A DNA stretch of 64,000 nucleotides from Vagococcus salmoninarum (GTDB lineage: Bacteria > Bacillota > Bacilli > Lactobacillales > Vagococcaceae), in the NCBI RefSeq assembly GCF_003987495.1, contig NZ_NGJU01000020.1:1-64000 (forward strand), in the 5' to 3' direction. Every line of letters starts with the position of its first letter. The stretch's first letter is position 1. The notes below the pieces were generated by a model that was not told the origin of the DNA, searched no databases, and saw only the letters and a list, made by a program, of their open reading frames with translations. A program made the translations under genes and the position numbers. This document shows, piece after piece, positions 45,340 through 57,843 of this stretch.

Positions 45340-45699
45340 TTATTTAGCTAATGCCGTTTTAGCTTGGTCAGCTAATGCAGTAAATGCAGTAGCGTCATGA
45401 ATCGCTAATTCTGATAACATTTTGCGGTTGATGTCGATTTCAGCTAATTTTAAGCCGTGCATCATTTTGCTGTAGCTAAGGCCGTTCATACGAGCAGCTG
45501 CATTGATACGTGCAATCCATAATTTACGGAAATCACGTTTCTTTTGGCGACGGTCTCTGTATGCGTAAGCATAAGATTTCATCACTTGTTCTTTCGCTGT
45601 TTTATATAATGTATGTTTTGAGCCATAGTAGCCTTTTGCTAACTTAAGCGTCTTTTTACGACGTTGACGGGTTGTGTAACCACCTTTAACACGTGCCAT
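45340..45699 (-). CDS. rplT: Ribosomal protein L20
   Basis: A 119-residue basic large-subunit protein ([16 protein letters not shown], then [21 protein letters not shown]). It is needed for early 50S assembly, and it represses its own operon by binding the infC leader. The ATG at 45699 follows GAGGAGG. It is third in infC-rpmI-rplT. Confidence 0.97.
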   Translation of the reverse strand: MARVKGGYTTRQRRKKTLKLAKGYYGSKHTLYKTAKEQVMKSYAYAYRDRRQKKRDFRKLWIARINAAARMNGLSYSKMMHGLKLAEIDINRKMLSELAIHDATAFTALADQAKTALAK

Positions 45700-45794
45700 G
45701 ATATATTCCTCCTCGAGTTCTGTATGTTTCAATTTGTTGTGTGTTTTCACACATCCTATTAATCAATAGGTCATTATCCTTAGAAAAGGAATAA

Positions 45795-45995
45795 TTATTT
45801 CATGTATGCTAACATTTGACGGATACGTTTGTAATCGCCTTTTGAAACCATACCAGGTCGACGTAATTGACGACGTTGTTTTTTAGTTTTTCCGTGGAAA
45901 CGGTGACTTGTAAAGGCACGGTATCTTTTCAGTCCGCCTCCACCAGTACGTTTGACACGTTTTGCTAATCCGCGGTGTGTTTTTTGTTTTGGCAT
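45795..45995 (-). CDS. rpmI: Ribosomal protein L35
   Basis: A 66-residue, very basic protein: [20 protein letters not shown] at the start and [17 protein letters not shown] at the end. It is between infC (25 nt) and rplT, the standard order. Confidence 0.97.
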   Translation of the reverse strand: MPKQKTHRGLAKRVKRTGGGGLKRYRAFTSHRFHGKTKKQRRQLRRPGMVSKGDYKRIRQMLAYMK

Positions 45996-46020
45996 CTCTT
46001 ATTTCCTCCTCAAAATAGTC

Positions 46021-46536
46021 TTACTTTTCAGTTTTTGGTGCTAGCATTAGAAACATGCTTCGGCCGTCCATTTTAGGTCTTTGCTCTATGTCGGCTAAAT
46101 CTTTGATTTCATCTGCAAAACGCATTAAGACATCCTGACCAATTTGTTTATGAGTGATTGCACGGCCTCTGAAACGGATTGAAGCTTTCACTTTGTCTCC
46201 TTTTTCTAGGAACTTACGCGCTTGACGCATTTTTGTATTAAAATCATTTGCATCGATCGTTGGGCTTAGTCTTACCTCTTTTACGTTAATAATCTTTTGG
46301 TTTTTACGAGCTTCACGAGATTTCTTTTGTTGCTCAAAGCGGAATTTACCGTGATCCATAATTCTTGCTACGGGTGGTTTCGCTGTTGGAGCAACCACTA
46401 CCAAATCAAGATTAGCATCTTCGGCAATTTGTAAAGCTTCTGCCTTTGACTTAACTCCTAATTGTTCGCCTGTATCTGAAATTAATCGCAATTCGCGAGC
46501 ACGAATACCGTCATTTACCATCATATCCTTTGCTAT
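46021..46536 (-). CDS. infC: Translation initiation factor IF-3
   Basis: A protein of about 171 residues: an N-terminal domain ([14 protein letters not shown]), a lysine-rich linker, and a C-terminal domain ([31 protein letters not shown]). IF-3 rejects non-AUG starts. GAGAGGTGA abuts an ATG (46542) but stands at ideal distance from an in-frame ATA two codons later (46536). That ATA aligns with the start of Bacillus IF-3, (M)SKDFIINE versus (I)AKDMMVND. A rare start codon here fits the known autoregulation of infC. If ATG is used, the start is 46542. Confidence 0.93.
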   Translation of the reverse strand: MAKDMMVNDGIRARELRLISDTGEQLGVKSKAEALQIAEDANLDLVVVAPTAKPPVARIMDHGKFRFEQQKKSREARKNQKIINVKEVRLSPTIDANDFNTKMRQARKFLEKGDKVKASIRFRGRAITHKQIGQDVLMRFADEIKDLADIEQRPKMDGRSMFLMLAPKTEK

Positions 46537-46576
46537 GGTCATTCACCTCTCTGTATTTATTTGGAGTAATAAGCAG

Positions 46577-46608
46577 AAAAAAAGAGTCTTTGTTTTCAAA
46601 GACCCCGC
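46577..46608 (-). terminator. Attenuator terminator in the infC leader
   Basis: On the minus strand GGGGTCTTTG pairs with CAAAGACTC around AAAA, followed by TTTTTTT, inside the leader and about 40 nt before infC. Confidence 0.8.
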
Positions 46609-46711
46609 AAAAATTCCATCAAGACAGTCGAAACTATCTTTTGAAACGTATCTAGCCCAGTAACATTCCATTACTAAGGCGAGAAGCGGGTGCTCCTGCT
46701 TTATTCTCAAC
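46578..46711 (-). promoter_or_regulatory. L20 leader of infC-rpmI-rplT
   Basis: From the transcription start (about 46711) the leader contains GCAGGAGCACCCGC and paired segments (TAGTAATGG / GTTACTGGGC) that resemble the L20-binding 23S-rRNA mimic, ending in a terminator. Excess L20 would stabilise the terminator. Assigned from position and architecture. Confidence 0.75.
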
Positions 46712-46717
46712 TCCTTT

Positions 46718-46746
46718 ATTATAGCAACTCCCAAGACTTTTGTCAA
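46718..46746 (-). promoter_or_regulatory. infC operon promoter
   Basis: On the minus strand TTGACA (46746-46741), a 17-bp spacer, then TATAAT (46723-46718): a perfect consensus promoter. Confidence 0.88.
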
Positions 46747-46838
46747 TTTTTTTTAGACTTTTAATTTAAAGGGCATTTTCATTCTAAATTAGTCCCACTT
46801 AAGATTAGCTCCTCCTAAGTGAGACTAGCTATCATAGA

Positions 46839-47825
46839 TTATAGCTTCAACTGATCTAGGCGCTCGTTAATCGCTACTAAAGTTGAATTACCAAATTTAT
46901 CTGTGCCTCGTGAATCTTCAAGGGGAGCATCTTTAACTTTTTTTAGGCAAATTGCCTTTCTCTCCATATTAGCTTCTTTAGCTTCTTTTTTAGTTAAGTG
47001 TTTCTCTACTGTAATTTGATGGCGCCAATCATCACCAAAATCATAAACATAATCAATCTGTCTAAAAAACTTCACAATTTCAACTATTAGATACTCTTCA
47101 CTAGAGTTGGTATAGTCGTTTTCTAAATTACCAAATTTCCCTAATTCAGTAACAAATTGATGCAAATGACTGTTCTTCCATTCAAACAAAGCTTGGATAA
47201 CTAAATGTAACTCCCAAAAGCTAATATCCCCAGGTACGATGACTCGGCGCCAGATAGGTGGCTTAAATCCTAATAAATCAACTCGCAATTGGACGAAACC
47301 TGCTTCTTTCAGCTTAACATTCACTGAAGGAAATTGAGCCATATTTTTCTGAACCGCTTCAAAAAGCCCAATTACTTCCTCAGGCGTAGCGAATTGTTCA
47401 GAGTCATCTTGAAAATTCTCCATTTCAAATGGTGAGCTGTCATTTGATGCACGGACCATGCTGACGAAGAAATTTTTCATATTTTTTTGAAAAAACAGTA
47501 ACATCTCACAATATTCAGTTTTATCAATAACTTTTTGACTATATAAAAATTCATAATAAGAGAGTAGTATTAAGTAAATGTCTCCGGAAAAATCTGGCTG
47601 AAAGCTAAAGGCATCTGGAATCAACTCTAGCAAAATAAACTTGATATTTTTTTGATCCGTAAAATCTACTTGATCATTTCGGCTCATTTCAATTAACATC
47701 TCATTTAGTCTTATCACTAATGTTTTATGCGTCTCTTCTTCAATAATCATGTATTCATCTAAAATTGGTGCCATTCTATTTTTGAAATACTTTTGCTCTA
47801 ATTTCGGTAAGTCATTAATTTTCAT
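46839..47825 (-). CDS. Plasmid pRiA4b ORF-3-like family protein
   Basis: A 328-residue protein. The C-terminal half has the pRiA4b ORF-3 pattern: VQLRVDLLGFKPPIWRRVIVPGDISFWELHLVIQALFEW, HLHQF, YVYDFGDDWRHQITVE. The usual ending, with a conserved Cys and PPEDCGG, is replaced by CLKKVKDAPLEDSRG. The N-terminal half (about 1-160) is helical and unrecognised. The function of the family is unknown. ATG at 47825 with AAGGAG 8 nt upstream. It stands alone. Confidence 0.8.
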   Translation of the reverse strand: MKINDLPKLEQKYFKNRMAPILDEYMIIEEETHKTLVIRLNEMLIEMSRNDQVDFTDQKNIKFILLELIPDAFSFQPDFSGDIYLILLSYYEFLYSQKVIDKTEYCEMLLFFQKNMKNFFVSMVRASNDSSPFEMENFQDDSEQFATPEEVIGLFEAVQKNMAQFPSVNVKLKEAGFVQLRVDLLGFKPPIWRRVIVPGDISFWELHLVIQALFEWKNSHLHQFVTELGKFGNLENDYTNSSEEYLIVEIVKFFRQIDYVYDFGDDWRHQITVEKHLTKKEAKEANMERKAICLKKVKDAPLEDSRGTDKFGNSTLVAINERLDQLKL

Positions 47826-47943
47826 TGTCAACACTCCTTATCTCTTTTTTTCATTATAACCCGACTCACTTTCAGAAGGAACTTTTTTCTTTTTTTATGC
47901 TACACTAGTCCTACTTACTATTTCCATTCAGAAAGGACTTATT

Positions 47944-48582
47944 ATGAAAACAATCAAAAAACCAATCCAACCAAAACTCCCCCATATTTTTAACGAGACT
48001 ATCCCGGAATATTTAGATGGGGAAGAACTAGTGACTAACACTTCAATTGAAGGCATGGATTATACGTATCAAGAAGTCAGTAACGCTGGCTTCCAAGGGA
48101 GTCTCCTAACTAAAACTAATTTCAGTGGCAGTTCCCTCCGGAATTTTGAGGCCCAAGACGTGATCTTTGATCATTGTGATTTTTCTAACGCTGAACTGTT
48201 CGGTGTCTCTTTACATCGCGTTATTTTTAAAAATTGTAAATTAACTGGGGTTAACTTTGCTGAAGGGGTTCTTAAAGATTGTCAATTTATTGATTGTTTA
48301 ATGGACTTCACTTCATTTAGTTACGGTACCCTTAAAATCGTCGCCTTCACAGATTGTTCTCTAAAAGACAGTGATTTTTTTGAATTAACGTGGCAACATC
48401 TCGCCTTAAACCAGTGCCAATTTTCTGGTAGCAACTGGTCTAATACGACTCTTAACGGCTTAAACTGGTCTAATTGTCTTTTTGAAAAGATTCAATTGTC
48501 TCAAGATCGCTTAAGTGGCTTAATTGTTAATCAGGAGCAAGCAATCATTATCGCACTTGGCTTTGGTTTAGTGATTGATTAA
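47944..48582 (+). CDS. Pentapeptide-repeat protein
   Basis: A 212-residue right-handed beta-helix protein. From about residue 50 to 190, units such as NFSGS, CDFSN, AELFG, CKLTG and VNFAE recur with Leu/Phe at the centre. Such proteins range from DNA-gyrase mimics (Qnr-like) to proteins of no known role; nothing here favours a function. SD AGAAAGGA. It is followed directly by the bgl promoter. Confidence 0.82.
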   Translation: MKTIKKPIQPKLPHIFNETIPEYLDGEELVTNTSIEGMDYTYQEVSNAGFQGSLLTKTNFSGSSLRNFEAQDVIFDHCDFSNAELFGVSLHRVIFKNCKLTGVNFAEGVLKDCQFIDCLMDFTSFSYGTLKIVAFTDCSLKDSDFFELTWQHLALNQCQFSGSNWSNTTLNGLNWSNCLFEKIQLSQDRLSGLIVNQEQAIIIALGFGLVID

Positions 48583-48613
48583 CCCTTATAATATACATTT
48601 TTGAAAGAAAGGG

Positions 48614-48641
48614 TTTACAATTCCTGGATATGTGCTACAAT
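48614..48641 (+). promoter_or_regulatory. Promoter of the beta-glucoside operon
   Basis: TTTACA (48614-48619), 16-bp spacer, TACAAT (48636-48641); transcription would start just upstream of the antiterminator site. Confidence 0.7.
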
Positions 48642-48656
48642 AAAAATGTAAATTAA

Positions 48657-48684
48657 GGATTGTTACTGCTCAGCAGGCAAAACC
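48657..48684 (+). promoter_or_regulatory. Ribonucleic antiterminator (RAT) for LicT
   Basis: GGATTGTTACTGCTCAGCAG followed by GCAAAACC matches the RAT of LicT/BglG systems. It overlaps the left arm of the leader terminator, so binding of LicT prevents termination. Confidence 0.9.
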
Positions 48685-48776
48685 TAAATTGACAGAATTT
48701 ATCGATAGAGTAACTACGGACTTTTTTAAGTCGGCGATTATTCTATGGAGACTTTCTCTCAGTTTAGGTTTTTTTT
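48680..48776 (+). terminator. RAT-controlled leader terminator
   Basis: AAACCTAAATTGA (48680-48692) pairs with TCAGTTTAGGTTT, followed by Ts; the loop holds smaller hairpins. Confidence 0.85.
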
Positions 48777-48789
48777 GTTGGAAAAATAA

Positions 48790-50667
<1,878 letters not shown>

Positions 50668-50691
50668 TAAAATTAAAAGGAGTTTTCATAA

Positions 50692-52137
<1,446 letters not shown>

Positions 52138-52229
52138 TTCCCAAAAAGGGTCGATTATAGTATGATAATTAGACAGTCATCTAAAGTTAGTAAACAACAT
52201 GACTTGATTCTAAGAGAGGGGGCCGTCTT

Positions 52230-53072
52230 ATGATAATTGAAAAGGTTTATAATAATAATATTGTCCTCTCTCATAACTCTGAGCAGCATGAAGTCATCGT
52301 GATGGGTCGTGGCCTAGCTTTTCAAAAACAAAAAGGCGACCTCCTTGATCCTGATTTAATTGAAAAAACCTTTGTCATTGATAATTCAGATGAATTATCA
52401 AAACTTCAACATTTAATGAAACACATCGACTTAGCTGAAGTTGATCTAACGAAAGAAGTCATTTTATTAGCCGAAGCTGCTCTTGAACGAACCTTTTCTG
52501 ATTCGATTTACTTAACGTTAACCGACCATCTTCACTATTCGATTGAACGGGCTCGGGAAGGGATTTTTATTCCTAACCCCCTGCTTTTTGAAATTAAACG
52601 CTTCTATCCAAAGGAGTTTAAAGTCGCTCAACAAAGTTTAACGATGATCGAAGAACGCTTTGACCTAGCTTTTCCTGAAAGCGAAGCTGCTTTTATCGCT
52701 CTGCATTTAGCTAACAGTACCGAAACTCATGAAGGTCTGGCAATCACGATGAAAAGCACGGAAATAGTTCGTGATATTTTAAGTATTATCAGCACTTTCT
52801 TCGGAATGATTTTTGACGAAACTAGTCTTAACTATACTCGGATGGTGACTCACCTCCAGTATTTTGTCCAACGGATTTTAACGGATCAAAGTTACCTAGA
52901 AGAAGATGAATTCCTTTATGAGTTAGTCCAAAGTAAGTACCCTCAAGCCTTTAAGTGTGGCCTACGGATTAAAGCTTACCTTGAAAACAATCGCAATCTG
53001 GAAGTCCGGGAAGCTGAGATGATTTACTTAGTTATTCATATTAACCGGGTCGTCCATTCCTCTGATCAATAA
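52230..53072 (+). CDS. licT: LicT/BglG family transcription antiterminator
   Basis: A 280-residue antiterminator: RNA-binding domain CAT (1-55, KVYNNNIVLSHN), PRD1 (about 65-170; histidines in LTDHLHYSIERA and ALHLANS), and PRD2 (about 175-280; MVTHLQYFVQRI, VIHINRVV). PTS phosphorylation of the PRDs controls binding to the RAT upstream of bglP. It is the last gene of the operon and so autoregulates. Confidence 0.93.
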   Translation: MIIEKVYNNNIVLSHNSEQHEVIVMGRGLAFQKQKGDLLDPDLIEKTFVIDNSDELSKLQHLMKHIDLAEVDLTKEVILLAEAALERTFSDSIYLTLTDHLHYSIERAREGIFIPNPLLFEIKRFYPKEFKVAQQSLTMIEERFDLAFPESEAAFIALHLANSTETHEGLAITMKSTEIVRDILSIISTFFGMIFDETSLNYTRMVTHLQYFVQRILTDQSYLEEDEFLYELVQSKYPQAFKCGLRIKAYLENNRNLEVREAEMIYLVIHINRVVHSSDQ

Positions 53073-53079
53073 GTAAGTA

Positions 53080-53119
53080 AAACAGTCAGTGCTGAACTTT
53101 CAGCACTAACTGTTTTTTT
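53080..53119 (+). terminator. bgl operon terminator
   Basis: AAACAGTCAGTGCTGA pairs with TCAGCACTAACTGTTT, followed by TTTT. Confidence 0.85.
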
Positions 53120-53214
53120 ATTATATTATTTATTGTTGTTGCTTTCATGAAGCTCAGCTTTTAGAATGAATGTAAACAACGTTATCACTTTTTGAGCTAA
53201 GGGGGCTGGAATTT

Positions 53215-53568
53215 ATGGCATTATCCAATAAATTGAAGCAATTACGCCAGCATCATCATTTATCACAAAGCCAAGTCGCCAATCACATCGGAATCACACG
53301 TCAAGCAATTTCAAAATGGGAAACCGGACAGAGTTACCCTGACCTTGATAATTTAAAATTAATTAGTCAACTTTACTCTATAACGACTGACGAGCTATTA
53401 GGTCTAACAGCACCTGTGACCACTCCTGTTACTACTCATTCCTCCTTAATACTGGAATTACTGTTACTAGCCCAAGCTTTACTATTAATCTCCCAGCCTT
53501 TACTAGCTATCTGTTTAATTCCAATATTATTTTATCGAAGAATTTTATTTCAACAACTTCCCTTCTAG
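53215..53568 (+). CDS. XRE family regulator with C-terminal membrane segment
   Basis: A 117-residue protein. An HTH of the XRE type (residues 5-60; LSQSQVANHIGITRQAISKWETGQSYPDL) is followed by a short Thr/Pro linker and about 35 hydrophobic residues (80-113) that look like one or two transmembrane helices. Membrane-tethered XRE proteins often control neighbouring envelope genes; the small membrane protein gene convergent at 53663-53863 is a candidate partner. SD AAGGGGG. Confidence 0.8.
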   Translation: MALSNKLKQLRQHHHLSQSQVANHIGITRQAISKWETGQSYPDLDNLKLISQLYSITTDELLGLTAPVTTPVTTHSSLILELLLLAQALLLISQPLLAICLIPILFYRRILFQQLPF

Positions 53569-53662
53569 CTCAAAATAAGTTACCTATGCCTCTTTATTAA
53601 TAGCCTCAGACTGATTTATCCATTATTCTTAACTTACTTCTTGTCCTTAAATTTCACTTTTC
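53569..53662. other. Short spacer between convergent genes
   Basis: No hairpin with a clear T-run and no gene are visible in this AT-rich spacer. Confidence 0.4.
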
Positions 53663-53863
53663 TTACTCACTCATGAGATATTTTTTCCAGCCTTCAAAAA
53701 ATAGCACTGTGCTAAAAATTATACTACCACAAACAAATCCGTATTGGATTAGTAAATAACCACCTAATTCCCTAGAATTGTAAAAAAGTAGGTTAGTGAT
53801 CCAAGGAGCCGACAAGACAATAAGGGATTCCATTATCGTTAAAATAAAAACCGCTTTTCTGAT
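53663..53863 (-). CDS. Small two-helix membrane protein with non-AUG start
   Basis: A 66-codon frame. It encodes two hydrophobic helices (about residues 4-26 and 36-57) with basic ends, finishing EGWKKYLMSE. A perfect AGGAGG (53877-53872) precedes it, but no ATG, GTG or TTG lies at usable distance; the codons at 2, 5 and 8 nt spacing are ATT, ATT and ATC. The first internal ATG (53833) has no SD. So it either uses ATC/ATT or has lost its start. The family is not recognised. It is convergent with the XRE gene. Confidence 0.5.
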   Translation of the reverse strand: MRKAVFILTIMESLIVLSAPWITNLLFYNSRELGGYLLIQYGFVCGSIIFSTVLFFEGWKKYLMSE

Positions 53864-53880
53864 AATAATAACCTCCTAAC

Positions 53881-54276
53881 TTTAAAATCTGACATATGCC
53901 TCTCTATAAATGTAAACAAAATGATTTCGTACATGATTAACGCCAAATATTACTGTTCATCTACAGGAATCTGAAATATCTAGGCTCCCGTAAACGACAT
54001 CCTTCCCTTATTATAGAAATCCCCCATTCACTTTAATAATTTCATTTTGGCATACTACTACATCATTTTAAAGAAACCAATAGTTGCAATGAGGCAACTA
54101 TCGGTTTCTTTGGCGCGCTCCTTTATTTAGCTAAATTAATTCTCTAGAAATAAGGAGAACCTCATCCCTTTGTTTTAACAGGTCAACTGGACTAGTAATT
54201 ATTTGTCGAGTTTCTCCTTTTCTACTAACCTTGCGATAATAGCTACTCTTACCTAGACGATGGTTTTTAATAATAG
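53881..54276. other. Intergenic stretch with hairpin and a gene-like fragment
   Basis: About 400 bp between the small membrane gene and pnp. It holds a TGTAAACAAA (53911-53920) also seen before the XRE gene (53170-53179, TGTAAACAAC). A hairpin lies at 54072-54114. A minus-strand open frame ending at 54131 looks protein-like but has no start. No complete gene is seen. Confidence 0.4.
54072..54114. terminator. Stable hairpin, possible bidirectional terminator
   Basis: AAAGAAACC and GGTTTCTTT enclose ATAGTTGC/GCAACTAT with one mismatch and an AATGA loop. T-runs are short on both sides. Confidence 0.5.
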
Positions 54277-54292
54277 AAAAAAAGGACAATCT
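54131..54292 (-). pseudogene. Possible gene fragment, no start codon
   Basis: A minus-strand frame of about 54 codons reads KNHRLGKSSYYRKVSRKG, then ETRQIITSPVDLLKQRDEVLLISRELI before TAG. The composition looks protein-like. It has no start or SD and begins inside the pnp terminator, so it could be a degraded C-terminus or chance. Confidence 0.2.
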
Positions 54293-54308
54293 ACAATAGA
54301 CTGTCCCT
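54277..54308 (-). terminator. pnp terminator
   Basis: On the minus strand GGACAGTCTA pairs with TAGATTGTCC around TTG, followed by TTTTTTT. Confidence 0.85.
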
Positions 54309-54322
54309 TTTGAAATTAATAA

Positions 54323-56446
54323 TTATTTTGTTTCATCTTTTTTGTCATCTGTTAACATGACTTTACGAGACGCATTTACACGACCCATTTTGTCAATTTC
54401 AGTGACTTTAACTAAGATTTCATCGCCAAGTTTTACGACATCTTCAACTTCTTTTACTCGTTCAACGGCTAATTGTGAGATATGAACTAAAGCGTCTTTA
54501 CCTTTAATTAAGTTAACGAAGACTCCGAATTTTTCAACACGGACGATCTTAGCATTGAAGATTTCGCCAACAGTCACTTCTCTTGTTAACTCTTCAATAA
54601 TGCTGATGGCTTTCTTGATCATTTCAGCATCAGCTGAAGCGATACTTACGTTACCATCTTGATCGATATCAATTTTAACGCCAGTTTCTTCGATAATACC
54701 GTTAATTGTGTCGCCACCTTTACCGATAACATCTTTGATTTTAGCTGGTTTAATTTGAATCATTTCAATCTTCGGTGCGTATTGGCTTAACTCTTCACGA
54801 GGAGCTGAAATTGTTTCAGTAATCACATCTAAAATTTCCATCCGGGCTTTTTTAGCTTGGGCTAAAGCTTCCGTTAAGATTTGTTCAGTGATTCCTTCAA
54901 TTTTAATATCCATTTGTAAAGCAGTGATACCATCTTTTGTACCGGCTACTTTAAAGTCCATGTCCCCTAAGTGATCTTCAAGACCTTGGATATCTGTTAA
55001 GATTGTGTAATCATCGCCATCCATGACAAGTCCCATAGCAATTCCTGCTACTGGCGCTTTAATTGGTACACCTGCGTCCATTAAGGCTAAGATCCCCCCA
55101 CAGATACTTGCTTGAGAAGAAGAACCATTTGATTCTAAGACTTCTGAAACAATTCTGATCATGTATGGGAATTCTTCTTCTGATGGAATGACTTGAGCCA
55201 TTGCACGCTCACCTAAGGCACCGTGACCGATTTCACGACGACCTGGTCCACGACTTGGGCCAGTTGATCCAACTGAGAATTGTGGGAAGTTATAGTGGTG
55301 GATGAAACGTTTGCTGTCTTCCACGCCTAAACCGTCAATAATTTGGTGCTCACCTAAAGGCGCAAGCGTTACTACTGAGAGAGCTTGAGTTTGGCCACGA
55401 GTGAATAAACCAGAACCATGAACTCTTGGTAAAATACCAACTTCACCGTCTAAAGGACGAATCTCATCAACTTTACGACCATCTGGGCGAACTTTATCAA
55501 TCGTAATTAAACGACGAACTTCATTCTTCTCCATGTCTTCTAAAATTTGACGAACTTCTTTTAATTTTTTAGCAACGTCTTTATCTTCAGCTAATTTCTC
55601 TGTATAAAGTTCAGTAATTTCAGCTTTTAAAGCATCAATATTTTCTTCACGTTCTAATTTTTCTTCTGTTTGAATTGCTGTGACCATTTTAGCTTTGTAA
55701 GCATCGTTGATTTCTGTTTCTAAATCTTCAGAAACTTGTAGTAAAATGATTTCCATTTTTTCTTTGCCAACTTCAGCAGCAATTTTTTCTTGGAAAGCAA
55801 CTAATTCTTTAACAGCAGCATGTCCGAATAATAAGGCACCTAACATGTCTTCTTCTGAGACTTCTTTAGCGCCACTTTCAACCATGTTAATGGCATCTTT
55901 CGTACCGGCAACTGTTAATTCGATGTCCGATAATTCAGCTTGTTCAATTGTTGGGTTTAAAATGTATTCGCCGTTGACACGACCAACGTTAACACCAGCA
56001 ATTGGGCCGTTGAAAGGAATATCTGAAATACATAAAGCTAGTGAAGAACCTAACATTGCAGACATTTCAGGAGTACAATCTTGCTCAACACTCATGACGA
56101 CGTTGGTGATTTGTACGTCATTACGGAAACCTTCTGCGAACATCGGGCGAATTGGACGGTCGATTAAACGAGCCGTTAATGTGGCACGTTCACTTGGACG
56201 AGCTTCACGTTTGATGAAACCACCTGGGATTTTACCAACTGAATACATTTTTTCGTCATAGTTCACTGTTAATGGGAAAAAATCCACATCTTTCGGTGCT
56301 TTTGATCCAACTGCAGCGGTTAAGACAACTGTATCTCCGTAACGGACTAAAACCGAACCGTTAGCCTGTTTTGCTAATTGCCCCACTTCTACTGATAAAG
56401 GACGTCCGCCCCAATCCATTGAAAAAACTTTTTTTTCTGAACTCAT
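54323..56446 (-). CDS. pnp: Polyribonucleotide nucleotidyltransferase (PNPase)
   Basis: A 707-residue phosphorolytic 3'-5' exoribonuclease. Two RNase PH domains (about 10-215 and 315-545) flank a helical domain; the second has [16 protein letters not shown] and the catalytic [23 protein letters not shown] (about 555-615, [12 protein letters not shown]) and S1 (about 620-695) domains follow. It works in the degradosome. It lies downstream of rpsO, with a long hairpin in its leader. SD AAAGGAGC. Confidence 0.96.
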   Translation of the reverse strand: MSSEKKVFSMDWGGRPLSVEVGQLAKQANGSVLVRYGDTVVLTAAVGSKAPKDVDFFPLTVNYDEKMYSVGKIPGGFIKREARPSERATLTARLIDRPIRPMFAEGFRNDVQITNVVMSVEQDCTPEMSAMLGSSLALCISDIPFNGPIAGVNVGRVNGEYILNPTIEQAELSDIELTVAGTKDAINMVESGAKEVSEEDMLGALLFGHAAVKELVAFQEKIAAEVGKEKMEIILLQVSEDLETEINDAYKAKMVTAIQTEEKLEREENIDALKAEITELYTEKLAEDKDVAKKLKEVRQILEDMEKNEVRRLITIDKVRPDGRKVDEIRPLDGEVGILPRVHGSGLFTRGQTQALSVVTLAPLGEHQIIDGLGVEDSKRFIHHYNFPQFSVGSTGPSRGPGRREIGHGALGERAMAQVIPSEEEFPYMIRIVSEVLESNGSSSQASICGGILALMDAGVPIKAPVAGIAMGLVMDGDDYTILTDIQGLEDHLGDMDFKVAGTKDGITALQMDIKIEGITEQILTEALAQAKKARMEILDVITETISAPREELSQYAPKIEMIQIKPAKIKDVIGKGGDTINGIIEETGVKIDIDQDGNVSIASADAEMIKKAISIIEELTREVTVGEIFNAKIVRVEKFGVFVNLIKGKDALVHISQLAVERVKEVEDVVKLGDEILVKVTEIDKMGRVNASRKVMLTDDKKDETK

Positions 56447-56462
56447 CTTTTATGCTCCTTTT

Positions 56463-56572
56463 CTTTTCGAAAAGCGTGAGTGTGCTACTAAACAAATGTC
56501 AACATCCAACAATGTGGAGTTGGTTCTGCTCTCATTTGCATAGTAGTGTCACTTAACACGTTTTCGAAAGCT
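56463..56572 (-). promoter_or_regulatory. Long stem-loop in the pnp leader
   Basis: The leader folds end to end. CTTTCGAAAACGTG pairs with CACGCTTTTCGAAAAG, AGTGACACTACTA with TAGTAGCACACT, and CAAATG with CATTTG. An inner CCAAC/GTTGG hairpin lies at the tip. A leader hairpin cleaved by RNase III is known for pnp in Escherichia coli, where it mediates PNPase autocontrol; a similar role here is inference. Confidence 0.6.
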
Positions 56573-56591
56573 AAATTTAGTTTATAATACT

Positions 56592-56628
56592 AAAAGAAAG
56601 CGAGATTCTGCAAAGAATCTCACTTTCC
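56592..56628 (-). terminator. rpsO terminator
   Basis: GAAAGTGAGATTC pairs with GAATCTCGCTTTC around TTTGCA, then TTTT. The short T-run may allow read-through into pnp. Confidence 0.7.
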
Positions 56629-56646
56629 TTAATATGTCAGATCTGA

Positions 56647-56916
56647 TTAACGACGTAAACCTAATTTTTGGATTAGTTCGCGGTAACGAGCGACATCGTT
56701 GTTACGTAAGTATGCTAATAAGTTACGACGGTGTCCAACTTTTTTCATTAGTCCACGGTAAGAATGGTGATCTTTTTTGTGGATGTGAGAATGGTCGTTT
56801 AAGTGATTGATTTCAGCAGTTAATACAGCAATTTGTACTTCTGGTGAACCAGTATCTCCTTCGTGACGAGCATATTCGCTAATGATTTCGTTTTTCTTTT
56901 CTTTTGACATTGCCAT
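56647..56916 (-). CDS. rpsO: Ribosomal protein S15
   Basis: An 89-residue small-subunit protein ([42 protein letters not shown]). It binds 16S rRNA early in assembly. It precedes pnp, the conserved order. AGAGG is 9 nt before the first ATG. Confidence 0.97.
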   Translation of the reverse strand: MAMSKEKKNEIISEYARHEGDTGSPEVQIAVLTAEINHLNDHSHIHKKDHHSYRGLMKKVGHRRNLLAYLRNNDVARYRELIQKLGLRR

Positions 56917-57271
56917 GTCTTTCCACCTCTTTCTATATATTCATCCTTAAACTGAGTAGGCCGTTGGTGATTCAACTAACCAAGTAGAAGGCGGTACAAT
57001 CTATAATCGTACAGTACTACTTTACCTGAATATCACAGTAAAAGCAAGTTATTTCCTAAGCTTATTCCCGTTTTCTGTCAACTTAGCGACATTTTTTTAA
57101 CACCTCTATTTTTTTACTTTTTCTTAATAAGTCGTCTCCTTTTTAGAAAGACTTTATGATACAATAAATCATTGTAGAGGTTTGTTATTTCATATATAAA
57201 CTAACCACAGCCACCAATGGAACTTAGTCGATTAACTAGTTCGCAATTATTTATAAAGGAGAGTCAAATTA

Positions 57272-57835
57272 ATGATCACAATGAAAGATATCATCCGTGA
57301 AGGTCACCCGACTTTAAGAAAAGTTGCGGCGGAAGTCACATTCCCCTTAACCCCTGAAGAAATCACTTTAGGTGAAGACATGTTAACTTTTTTAAAAAAT
57401 AGCCAAGACCCTGAAATGGCTGAAAAATACGAATTACGTGGTGGCGTCGGCGTTGCTGCCCCTCAATTAGACATTTCTAAAAGACTTGTCGCTGTTCATG
57501 TACCAAGCTCAGATCCCGATTCGGAAGAACCTTCATTTAGTGCTGTAATGGTCAACCCGAAAATCATCGCTCATTCTGTTCAAGATGCCTGTCTCCTTGA
57601 TGGTGAAGGCTGTCTCTCAGTTGACCGTGATGTTGAAGGCTATGTCGTTCGTCATTTAAGAATTACTGTTAGCTACACTGACTTAGCCGGACAAACGCAC
57701 ACAAAGAAATTTAAAAATTACGAAGCGATTGTTGTTCAACATGAAATCGATCATATTAACGGCGTCATGTTTTATGATCACATTGATGAAGAAAAACCTT
57801 TCGCCGTTTCACCAGATGTCAAAATAATAGATTAA
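57272..57835 (+). CDS. def: Peptide deformylase
   Basis: A 187-residue metalloenzyme removing the N-formyl group from new proteins. Motif 1 is [10 protein letters not shown] (57-66), motif 2 EGCLSV (metal ligand C114) and motif 3 [10 protein letters not shown] (H156, E157, H160). The insertion between motifs 1 and 2 and the length fit type 2 (Gram-positive) enzymes. SD AAAGGAGA. Single gene. Confidence 0.95.
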   Translation: MITMKDIIREGHPTLRKVAAEVTFPLTPEEITLGEDMLTFLKNSQDPEMAEKYELRGGVGVAAPQLDISKRLVAVHVPSSDPDSEEPSFSAVMVNPKIIAHSVQDACLLDGEGCLSVDRDVEGYVVRHLRITVSYTDLAGQTHTKKFKNYEAIVVQHEIDHINGVMFYDHIDEEKPFAVSPDVKIID

Positions 57836-57843
57836 GCAATCAC

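Noticed and set aside
46543-46746. 67-codon frame upstream of infC
   Set aside because: It covers the infC promoter, L20 leader and attenuator.
55707-56261. 184-codon plus-strand frame within pnp
   Set aside because: Antisense shadow of the PNPase gene with no SD.
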